12,275 nt of DNA from Rhizobacter sp. (GTDB taxonomy: Bacteria; Pseudomonadota; Gammaproteobacteria; Burkholderiales; Burkholderiaceae). The notes below the pieces were generated by a model. It was given only the letters and a program-made list of their open reading frames with translations, was not told where the DNA came from and searched no databases. Shown piece by piece: positions 7,241 through 12,275 of the stretch. Position 1 is the stretch's first letter. Every line of letters begins with the position of its first letter. Made by a program: the position numbers and the translations under genes. The stretch lies in NCBI GenBank assembly GCA_014379885.1, contig JACMKW010000286.1, positions 1-12,275 of the forward strand. The letters run 5' to 3'.

Positions 7241-7807
7241 TCACAACGGCGACACCCCGATCAGCCACGCATGCGCGCGCCACACGAACAACCCATACAA
7301 CGCCAGCCCCACCACCACCACGATGGCATCGTTGGCCGGCGAAGGCGGTGCACCCGGCACAGCACGCACCGGCCGGCGCTTGAGCGAAATTCGGTCGGCG
7401 ATGGCCCAGACGAGAAAGCCGCCGAACAAGAGCACATCGGCCAGCGTGCCGTTCACCAGCAGGTGCGACAAAGCCCACAGCTTGGTGGCAAGCAGCATCG
7501 GGTGCTTGGCCAGCGTCTTGATGCGCCCCGGCAGGTAAGCCGCCAGCAAGAGAGGGAACACCGGCAGCATCAACAGCATCACCAGATGGCGCATGCCGGC
7601 AGGCGGCGTGTACAGCACCACCGGCGACTGCCGCGCCAGGCCGTAGCCATAAACGAGCAGCACAAAACCTGCGAGCGAGACGAGGGCGAAGATGCCTTTC
7701 CAGGCCTTCTCGTTGCGCGCAGCCTGTGTATCACGCCAGGCTGGTGCGACGATGGCCACGGAATGAATGCCGAGAAACAGCAACAGGCCGAGAACGAGCA
7801 AGCTCAT
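7241..7807 (-). CDS. NnrU-family integral membrane protein
   Basis: A 188-residue polytopic membrane protein with about five or six hydrophobic segments (around residues 1-20, 38-56, 72-92, 106-138 and 161-185). The start LLVLGLLLFLGIHSVAIVAP, the block GRIKTLAKHPMLLATKLWALSHLLVNG and the following DVLLFGGFLVWAIADR match the NnrU family, which is related to isoprenylcysteine methyltransferase-like membrane proteins. NnrU was first linked to nitrite and nitric oxide metabolism, but many members lie outside denitrification clusters and their function is not settled. ATG 7807 is chosen because CAGGAG lies 7 nt upstream (7815-7820); a GTG at 7825 in frame would put this site inside the gene. It lies 51 nt upstream of gmhA and probably shares its transcript. 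Confidence 0.88.
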   Translation of the reverse strand: MSLLVLGLLLFLGIHSVAIVAPAWRDTQAARNEKAWKGIFALVSLAGFVLLVYGYGLARQSPVVLYTPPAGMRHLVMLLMLPVFPLLLAAYLPGRIKTLAKHPMLLATKLWALSHLLVNGTLADVLLFGGFLVWAIADRISLKRRPVRAVPGAPPSPANDAIVVVVGLALYGLFVWRAHAWLIGVSPL

Positions 7808-7864
7808 GGAGTAACTCCTGTGCACATGGGATGGGGCAGTCTACGGCGGCGCGGCCGGCAGGGC

Positions 7865-8074
7865 TTACTTCTCGATGATCCACTGGATCACGTACTTGGC
7901 CGCGAAGCCCACCATGCCCAGCCCCAGCCCGAGGAACAACACAAAGGTGCCGAACTTGCCGGCCTTGGATTCCCACGCCAGCTGCCCGATGATGAACAGC
8001 ATGTAGAGCATGAAAGCGCCCAACCCAAAGGTCAGGCCAAAGCCCGAGATCTGGGCTTCAGTGAAACCGAACAT
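7865..8074 (-). CDS. DUF2788 small membrane protein
   Basis: A 69-residue protein with two hydrophobic helices (about residues 10-33 and 42-63) joined by the polar loop AWESKAGKFG. This two-helix layout, with the loop of charged and small residues and the C-terminal KYVIQWIIEK, fits the short DUF2788 family of proteobacteria, whose function is unknown. The ATG overlaps the stop of the DUF2189 gene by one base (TGATG read on the minus strand), so translation is coupled. A G-rich site (GAGGTGG) lies upstream, within the end of that gene. A longer reading starting upstream at 8110 would only add residues that overlap the DUF2189 gene and is rejected. Confidence 0.8.
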   Translation of the reverse strand: MFGFTEAQISGFGLTFGLGAFMLYMLFIIGQLAWESKAGKFGTFVLFLGLGLGMVGFAAKYVIQWIIEK

Positions 8075-8922
8075 CAACGTTCCACCTCGGCAGCCCCGAG
8101 CGTCGACCACTGGCTCTCTCGCGGCGGCAGGCCGGCCGGGTCAACGAGATCGCGGTAGGCGTGCCAGCTGGCGTGGCCGAGCATTGGCATCACCACGATC
8201 AGGCCAATGAACGCAGACGCCAGGCCCAGCAGCGTGAAGCCGGCGATCAGCGCCGCCCACAGCCCCATGGGCAGCGGGTTGGCCAGCACCGTGCGCCAAC
8301 TCGTGAGCACCGCCTGCATGAGGCTGATGCGCCGGTCCAGCAACAAAGGCATTGACACCACGCTCGACGCAAAGATGGGCGCCGCCATCAAGCCACCGAG
8401 TGCCAGCCACAACTCGAACAGCCAGCCGTCTTTGGCCAGTATCACGTGGTGCACGAAGTCCATCGGGGTGTGGATGGGCAGCGGTGCCAACAAGGTGATC
8501 AGCGCCGCCGAGGTCAGCACCCACCCCGTGCCGGCCAGCGCGAGCAGCGCGCCGAACTGCAGCATGCACCAGTAGTCGCTGCCCCATTTGTTGATGTGGC
8601 TGTGCTGCCAATTGAGCCAGGTCTTGGCCACCACGGAGGCAGACGGTTTTTCGCGCCGCTCGATGGCGCGGCTCAAGGCGTACAGGCTGGTCGCCAACAC
8701 CGGCGCCACCACCAGAAACCCCGACAGAGCGCCGGCCAGCAGCCAGAAGCGGTTGTGCGCCACGACCGTGATCGCGGCGCCGGCTGCGGCCAGCACAAGG
8801 CCATGTGCAAAGCTGACCCAACCAGCGCGCGCCATGTCACGCCACGCCAGTACCAGCCAAGCCAGCGGGCGGCCGAGGGCGACGGTGCGCACGGTGGGAA
8901 GAAACTCTGCAGAGGGGTTCAT
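8074..8922 (-). CDS. DUF2189 integral membrane protein
   Basis: A 282-residue membrane protein with about six hydrophobic segments (around residues 34-55, 59-82, 121-149, 167-193, 217-247 and a short one before the C-terminal tail). The segments ALSRAIERREKPSASVVAKTW, GSDYWCMLQFGALLALAGTGW, and PMLGHASWHAYRDLVD near the end are typical of the DUF2189 family, which is common in alpha- and betaproteobacteria and has no known function. The final block resembles a motif conserved across the family. ATG 8922 is preferred over upstream in-frame starts because the residues before it are low-quality, non-hydrophobic and overlap a candidate promoter. It is the first gene of the minus-strand run DUF2189-DUF2788-NnrU-gmhA. 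Confidence 0.85.
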   Translation of the reverse strand: MNPSAEFLPTVRTVALGRPLAWLVLAWRDMARAGWVSFAHGLVLAAAGAAITVVAHNRFWLLAGALSGFLVVAPVLATSLYALSRAIERREKPSASVVAKTWLNWQHSHINKWGSDYWCMLQFGALLALAGTGWVLTSAALITLLAPLPIHTPMDFVHHVILAKDGWLFELWLALGGLMAAPIFASSVVSMPLLLDRRISLMQAVLTSWRTVLANPLPMGLWAALIAGFTLLGLASAFIGLIVVMPMLGHASWHAYRDLVDPAGLPPRESQWSTLGAAEVER

Positions 8923-8949
8923 GGGTCGCCTGGTGGTGAGGCCGGCGCC

Positions 8950-8977
8950 AGTGTAGACAGCCCTGCACTGCCGCCAA
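8950..8977 (-). promoter_or_regulatory. Candidate sigma-70 promoter for the DUF2189-gmhA operon
   Basis: Read on the minus strand, TTGGCG (-35, 8972-8977) and TACACT (-10, 8950-8955) are separated by 16 nt. Each matches four of six consensus bases. The -10 lies 27 nt before the ATG at 8922, leaving room for a short leader. No better pair was found in the gap. Confidence 0.4.
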
Positions 8978-9098
8978 GCCCACACCCCTGCCAGCGGCCA
9001 CCCCATCAGTGAGGGATCGCCCCCACTTCCAGGGATGGGAGCGCGATGGTGCGTCGCCTCTACTGGGTTGCTCCCGCCGCATTTGGACACCACCCACC

Positions 9099-9227
9099 AT
9101 GAAAAGCAAACACTCCAGCGCCCTCGCGCGCATCCGCCAGGTGTGCTGCCTGGGGTCTGCCCCGCCGCTCGTTCATGCCGATGGTGGCGCCAGCAGACCG
9201 ACTTCGACGACGTGCAACATGAAATGA
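9099..9227 (+). pseudogene. Possible N-terminal remnant of a LuxR-type regulator
   Basis: From ATG 9099 the frame reads MKSKHSSALARIRQVCCLG and then continues only to a stop at 9227. The ALARIRQ(L/V)CCLG start resembles, from memory, the beginning of a group of Burkholderiales regulators with a C-terminal LuxR-type helix-turn-helix. After CCLG, shifting the frame by one gives GLPRRSFMPMV, which would continue the expected pattern, so a frameshift near 9160 is plausible. Nothing resembling the rest of such a protein follows. The sequence stops making sense just before the end of the minus-strand hydrolase at 9229. This is a low-confidence reading of about 40 codons; the region could equally be plain intergenic sequence. 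Confidence 0.28.
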
Positions 9228-9228
9228 A

Positions 9229-9888
9229 TCAGTCAGGTAACGGCAGGTCGGCCAGGTGGGCCGTCCAGCCCACGATGCCGCCCTGCGCGCGGATCATCGC
9301 CAGCGCCGACTCTTTGAACTCGGGGAAGTAGGAGCCAGTGGCCTCTTCGATGATCAGGCACTCATAGCCGCGGTCATTGGCTTCGCGCATGGTGGTCTGC
9401 ACACAGACCTCGGTGGTCACGCCGCCGAAGATCAGGTGAGTGATGCCACGCGACAGGAGTTCTTCTGTGAGCGGGGTGCCATAGAACGCGCCCTTGCCAG
9501 GTTTGGCGATGACGATGTCGCCCTCCTGCGGCAACAACTGGGGCACAAAGCCAGCGCCGGGCTCGCCCTTAATCAGGATGCGGCCCATGCTGCCGGGGTC
9601 ACCGATGCGCAAGGACGGTTTGCCGCGCAGGCGCTTGGCGGGCGGGCAGTCCGACAGATCGGGTTCGTGGCACTCCTGGGTGTGGATCACCAGCACCCCC
9701 TGTTGCCGGCACCAGGCGATGAGTGCAGCGGCCGCTGGCACCACTGGTGCGAGCAACGACACGTCGTTGCCCAGCGTCGCGCCGAAGCCACCGGGCTCGA
9801 TGAAGTCGCGCTGCATGTCGATCATGACCAGCGCGCTGTGCGCGGGGTCAAAGCTGAAGGGCGTGGGTTGTGCTGGCAGTGTGATCAT
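9229..9888 (-). CDS. Isochorismatase-like cysteine hydrolase (RutB/biuret hydrolase relative)
   Basis: A 219-residue amidohydrolase of the isochorismatase-like cysteine hydrolase family. The triad is complete: Asp24 in [11 protein letters not shown], Lys132 in [10 protein letters not shown] and Cys162 in [21 protein letters not shown], with the cis-peptide pair VTT before it. The spacing agrees with RutB (24, 133, 166) and with biuret hydrolase. The family cleaves C-N bonds of small amides such as ureidoacrylate, biuret or N-carbamoyl compounds; the ending [22 protein letters not shown] belongs to a branch whose substrate I cannot name. ATG 9888 is chosen for its ribosome site (GGAG 8 nt upstream). 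It follows the ABC ATPase by 34 nt on the same strand and most likely hydrolyses what that transporter imports, which is inference. Confidence 0.9.
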   Translation of the reverse strand: MITLPAQPTPFSFDPAHSALVMIDMQRDFIEPGGFGATLGNDVSLLAPVVPAAAALIAWCRQQGVLVIHTQECHEPDLSDCPPAKRLRGKPSLRIGDPGSMGRILIKGEPGAGFVPQLLPQEGDIVIAKPGKGAFYGTPLTEELLSRGITHLIFGGVTTEVCVQTTMREANDRGYECLIIEEATGSYFPEFKESALAMIRAQGGIVGWTAHLADLPLPD

Positions 9889-9922
9889 CGAAACTCCAGC
9901 AAGACAGCAAACGAATCGTTGT

Positions 9923-11491
9923 TCAATGCGCACTCCCGCCCATGAACGCGCCGAGTCGGTTGCGATCGGCCTGGCGGGCATCGGTCTCGTGCACCACCTT
10001 GCCTTCGCTCATCACGGCAATGCGATCCGACAGCGCCAGCAATTCATCCAGGTCTTCGCTGATCAGCAGCACCGCACCACCGCGGTTGCGCACGTCCATC
10101 AAGCGTTGGTGAATTTCTGCCACGGCCGCAAAGTCAAGGCCGAACACCGGGTTGGAGACGATGAGCACATCGGCATCGTCGCTCAGCTCGCGCGCCAGCA
10201 CGGCACGCTGCACGTTGCCGCCACTGAGTGAGCGAATCTGCGCCAACTCGCCGCGTGTCTTCACACCGAACTCGGTGATGAGCTTGCGGGCGCGTTCTCG
10301 CAGCGTGCTGCTGCGCAGCCAGCCCATGCGAGCGGCCGGGGCGACGTCGAACGCACGCAGGCCGATGTTGTCTGACACGCTCAGGTCGCCCACGCACGCA
10401 TTGCGCAGCGGTTCTTCGGGCAGGCTGCGCACCTTCAGGCGGCGGCTCTGGGAGCGGGTGCCGGTGAAGCTTTCCGTCTTGTCGCCATAGCCCACCGTGA
10501 CCTCGCCTGACACGCGGCGGCGCTGGCCCACCAAAGCCTCGGCGAACTCGCGCTGGCCGTTGCCGGACACACCAGCCACACCGACGATCTCGCCAGCATG
10601 CACGTTGATGCTCAGGCCATCGACCGCGATCTGGCCTCGGTCGCCATCGACAGTGAGCGCCTTCACCTGCAGCCGAGGCTCGCCACGATCGCGCTCGGCA
10701 CGCTGCGGCGCAGCGAACTCGCGCTTGGCATCGTCGTCGCCACCGACCATCTCCACCGCCAGTTGCTGCGGGGTGGCGTCGGTAACGCGGTGGGCCGCTA
10801 CCAGCCTGCCCTTGCGCAGCACGCTCACATCGTCGGCATAGGCCGTGACCTCGCGAAACTTGTGGGTGATGAGGACGATGCTGCACTCACCCGCATGCGC
10901 CCGGTCGCGCAGCAAGCCCAACACCTCGTCGGCCTCTTGCGGCGTGAGCACCGAGGTGGGCTCGTCGAGGATCAAGAGGCGTGGCTTGAGCAGCAGCTGC
11001 TTCAGGATTTCAAGTTTCTGCTTCTGCCCGGCCGAAAGTTCCTGCGGCGTGGCGTCGAGGTCGAGCTTGAACGGCGTGGTTTCCAGAAAGGCGGCGAGCG
11101 CAGCACGCTCCTTCTTCCAGTCGATCACGGCCGGCAGGTGGCCGCGCGCGAGCAACAGGTTCTCGGCCACCGTCATGCCCGGCACCACGGTGAAGTGCTG
11201 GTACACCATGCCGATGCCGAGGTCGCGGGCGATCACCGGCGAGTTGATGTCGTACTCGCGGCCGTCAAGCAGCACGCTGCCCTCTTCCGCTTTCTGGTAG
11301 CCCACCACGCACTTCACCAACGTGCTCTTGCCCGCGCCGTTTTCGCCGAGCAGCGCGTGCACCGTGCCCGGCCGCACCTTGAGCGAAACCTTGTCCATTG
11401 CGGTGAAAGCACCGAAGCGCTTGGTGAGCTCGAAGGTGTCGAGCGCCAGGGCGCCGGTCGGGCGGGGTACCGGATCGAGGGGTGCGGTCAT
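9923..11491 (-). CDS. Double-domain ABC transporter ATPase, nucleoside/BMP-type (YufO/NupA-like)
   Basis: A 522-residue protein with two fused ATPase domains. The first (about residues 15-250) has Walker A GENGAGKS (49-56), Q-loop Gln98 in YQHF, signature LSAGQKQ, Walker B LLILDEP (Glu177) and His210. The second (about 272-510) is degenerate: [10 protein letters not shown] in place of Walker A, without its lysine, LSGGN signature, and [11 protein letters not shown] in place of Walker B. This asymmetry is normal for RbsA/YufO-like subunits, so it is not damage. The [15 protein letters not shown] and YQHF pattern places it nearer to the BMP-family nucleoside and ureide importers than to sugar importers. 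The permease and binding-protein genes are not in this window. It starts 67 nt after the truncated hydrolase and has a GGAG ribosome site. Confidence 0.92.
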   Translation of the reverse strand: MTAPLDPVPRPTGALALDTFELTKRFGAFTAMDKVSLKVRPGTVHALLGENGAGKSTLVKCVVGYQKAEEGSVLLDGREYDINSPVIARDLGIGMVYQHFTVVPGMTVAENLLLARGHLPAVIDWKKERAALAAFLETTPFKLDLDATPQELSAGQKQKLEILKQLLLKPRLLILDEPTSVLTPQEADEVLGLLRDRAHAGECSIVLITHKFREVTAYADDVSVLRKGRLVAAHRVTDATPQQLAVEMVGGDDDAKREFAAPQRAERDRGEPRLQVKALTVDGDRGQIAVDGLSINVHAGEIVGVAGVSGNGQREFAEALVGQRRRVSGEVTVGYGDKTESFTGTRSQSRRLKVRSLPEEPLRNACVGDLSVSDNIGLRAFDVAPAARMGWLRSSTLRERARKLITEFGVKTRGELAQIRSLSGGNVQRAVLARELSDDADVLIVSNPVFGLDFAAVAEIHQRLMDVRNRGGAVLLISEDLDELLALSDRIAVMSEGKVVHETDARQADRNRLGAFMGGSAH

Positions 11492-11527
11492 GAGGATGTC
11501 TCCAGCGCAAGGTTCGCGCGTCTGCGA

Positions 11528-11543
11528 CCGCTCAGGCTGAGGT
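11528..11543 (+). repeat. 16-nt repeat with quasi-palindromic core, copy 2
   Basis: Identical in sequence and orientation to the motif at 1938-1953 (CCGCTCAGGCTGAGGT), here in the 67-nt gap between the biuret-hydrolase-like gene and the ABC ATPase. The similarity ends outside the 16-mer: TATCGAAG follows copy 1, GGGCGATG follows copy 2. It could be the core of a dispersed repeat or a shared regulator site. Confidence 0.55.
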
Positions 11544-11558
11544 GGGCGATGTGATGCC

Positions 11559-12176
11559 TCAAGCGTCCACCACTTCGATCACGGACTTGGAATCGGACAC
11601 CGCGCCGAACACCCCCCCCTGCATGGTCACCATCTTCAGGGCTGCGTGGTGGTTGCCGAGGTCGGTGGCCGCGGTGCAGTCCGACAGGATCAGACACTCG
11701 TAACCACGGTCGTTCGCGTCACGCATGGTGGTGTGCACACACACGTCGGTGGTGATGCCCGTGAGGATGAGATTGCGGATGCCGCGTGTGTGCAGCACCA
11801 GGTCGAAATTGGTGGCGTAGAACGAGCCCTTGCCGGGTTTGTCGACCACCGGCTCACCGGGCAGCGGCGCCAGCTCGGGGATGATTTCCCAGCCCGGCTC
11901 GCCGATGGTGAGGATGCGACCACAGGGCCCCATGTCACCGATGCCGATGCCATCAGTGCCGATCTGGCGCGAGCGCCAGCGCTTGTTGGCGGGCAGGTCG
12001 GCGAGGTCGGGGCGGTGGCCTTCACGCGTGTGGATGATGTGGAAGCCAAGCGTGCGCAAGCGTGCCATCAGCGTCTTGATCGGCTCGATCGGTGCGCGGG
12101 TCAGCGACAGGTCGTAGCCCATCTTGTCGACGTATCCGCCGACGCCGCAGAACACCGCGCTCGTCGTGATCGACAT
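11559..12176 (-). CDS. Biuret hydrolase-like cysteine hydrolase, N-terminally truncated
   Basis: The readable part closely follows biuret hydrolase (BiuH) and related isochorismatase-like enzymes: [59 protein letters not shown], the Lys motif [12 protein letters not shown] and the Cys motif [11 protein letters not shown]. Family members are about 230-240 residues long. Here the frame from ATG 12176 gives 205, and its first eight residues do not belong to the family. The expected start with VIDMQVDF, which carries the catalytic Asp, is missing. A stop in frame at 12204-12206 prevents an earlier start, and no ribosome site precedes the ATG. The loss occurs where a second copy begins on the opposite strand. 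As drawn the protein should be inactive; an assembly error could restore it. An 8-C tract at 11612-11619 lies within the gene but the frame reads through it. Confidence 0.85.
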   Translation of the reverse strand: MSITTSAVFCGVGGYVDKMGYDLSLTRAPIEPIKTLMARLRTLGFHIIHTREGHRPDLADLPANKRWRSRQIGTDGIGIGDMGPCGRILTIGEPGWEIIPELAPLPGEPVVDKPGKGSFYATNFDLVLHTRGIRNLILTGITTDVCVHTTMRDANDRGYECLILSDCTAATDLGNHHAALKMVTMQGGVFGAVSDSKSVIEVVDA

Positions 12177-12275
12177 GCAGGTCGACTTTTGCGGTGAAGG
12201 CGGCTACGTCGACAAGATGGGCTACGACATCTCCCTCACCCGCGCACCCATCGCACCGTTGAAAAAATTGTTCGC
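12064..12275. repeat. Inverted repeat: two head-to-head hydrolase N-terminal regions
   Basis: Positions 12152-12064 on the minus strand align with 12187-12275 on the plus strand without gaps; by hand count 69 of 89 bases agree. A perfect 24-nt pair lies at 12111-12134 and 12205-12228. The differences are mostly at third codon positions, so both arms evolved as coding sequence. The two arms differ enough that this is not a simple fold-back of one molecule. The 34-nt spacer is the start of the plus-strand copy. Confidence 0.85.
12145..12275 (+). CDS. Second biuret hydrolase-like gene, N-terminal start only (runs off the window)
   Basis: On the plus strand the frame reads [20 protein letters not shown] and continues [23 protein letters not shown] up to the window edge. 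This is the family N-terminus with the catalytic Asp in VVIDMQ, the part that is missing from the minus-strand copy. At the protein level 23 of 29 aligned residues agree between the two copies. In frame, a stop lies upstream at 12115-12117, and the residues before PQ do not fit the family, so the gene is also cut on its 5' side by the same junction. Possible starts are TTG 12124 or ATG 12175, neither with a ribosome site. Codon choice is a little less GC-rich at the end (GAAAAAATTG) than in the neighbour. Confidence 0.75.

Larger units (their letters stand above)
8923..9228. other. 306-nt gap between the DUF2189 and hydrolase genes
   Basis: This gap holds the candidate promoter at 8950-8977 and the possible regulator remnant at 9099-9227. 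The part at 8980-9098 shows no gene, tRNA or strong hairpin that I can support. It separates the end of the hydrolase/ABC operon from the start of the membrane-protein operon, both on the minus strand. No intrinsic terminator with a T-run was seen downstream of the hydrolase stop at 9229. Confidence 0.5.

Noticed and set aside
7271..8158. Plus-strand open frame (295 codons) opposite the NnrU and DUF2788 genes
   Set aside because: It spans two well-supported minus-strand membrane-protein genes plus their gap, and its sequence is mostly His, Gln, Arg and Glu.
8980..9098. Possible tRNA or small RNA in the gap upstream of the DUF2189 gene
   Set aside because: No cloverleaf, T-loop consensus or strong hairpin with a T-run could be found on either strand.
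10145..10580. Degenerate second nucleotide-binding site of the ABC ATPase as evidence of a pseudogene
   Set aside because: Loss of the Walker A lysine and a changed Walker B in the second half are normal in RbsA/YufO-like double ATPases; the frame is intact.
10598..11554. Long plus-strand open frame (318 codons) across the ABC ATPase gene
   Set aside because: It is antisense to an ATPase with clear Walker, signature and H-loop motifs, and its protein shows no domain. The codon pattern belongs to the minus-strand gene.

Overview
The window is GC-rich DNA that looks like a betaproteobacterium of the order Burkholderiales, probably Comamonadaceae or a close relative. This rests on the family mix (NnrU, DUF2189, DUF2788, the AtzG/AtzE/AtzH set, a DUF3365-HAMP protein next to a Ser/Thr kinase) and on a GC-rich hairpin repeat at 5091-5157 of a type I associate with that group. 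Both ends cut through genes, so this may be a whole short contig. No tRNA, rRNA, CRISPR array or transposase was seen.

Region 1 (1-3073, + strand) is one tightly packed operon: the C-terminal end of an ABC transporter ATPase of the nitrate/sulfonate/taurine type, a 69-residue AtzG-like subunit, an AtzE-family amidase, an AtzH/HpxZ-like DUF3225 protein, and a GntR/FCD regulator. Neighbouring genes overlap by 1-4 nt except before atzH. By family knowledge this is an uptake-plus-hydrolysis module for a small ureide (carboxybiuret-like or oxalurate-like) with its own regulator.

Region 2 (3236-6586, + strand) holds a secreted FecR-domain protein, a membrane DUF3365/HAMP sensor with a CxxCH haem motif, and a soluble Hanks-type Ser/Thr kinase with two copies of a helical repeat at its C-terminus. 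I infer an envelope-to-cytoplasm signalling set. Region 3 (6599-8922, - strand) converges on it: gmhA (heptose synthesis for LPS), NnrU-family and DUF2788 membrane proteins, and a DUF2189 membrane protein, read as an operon from a candidate promoter at 8950-8977. The gap at 8923-9228 holds that promoter and a possible remnant of a LuxR-type regulator.

Region 4 (9229-12275, mostly - strand) returns to the ureide theme: two isochorismatase-like cysteine hydrolases (the upstream one closely resembling biuret hydrolase) flank a double-domain ABC ATPase of the nucleoside/BMP type. At the right edge the biuret-hydrolase-like gene has lost its N-terminus, including the catalytic Asp, at a head-to-head junction with the start of a second, diverged copy on the + strand. 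This inverted junction, with 8 nt of shared sequence at the crossover, is the most unusual structure here. It could be a real rearrangement or a chimeric assembly end. A 16-nt motif with a near-palindromic core occurs once in each ureide-type region.
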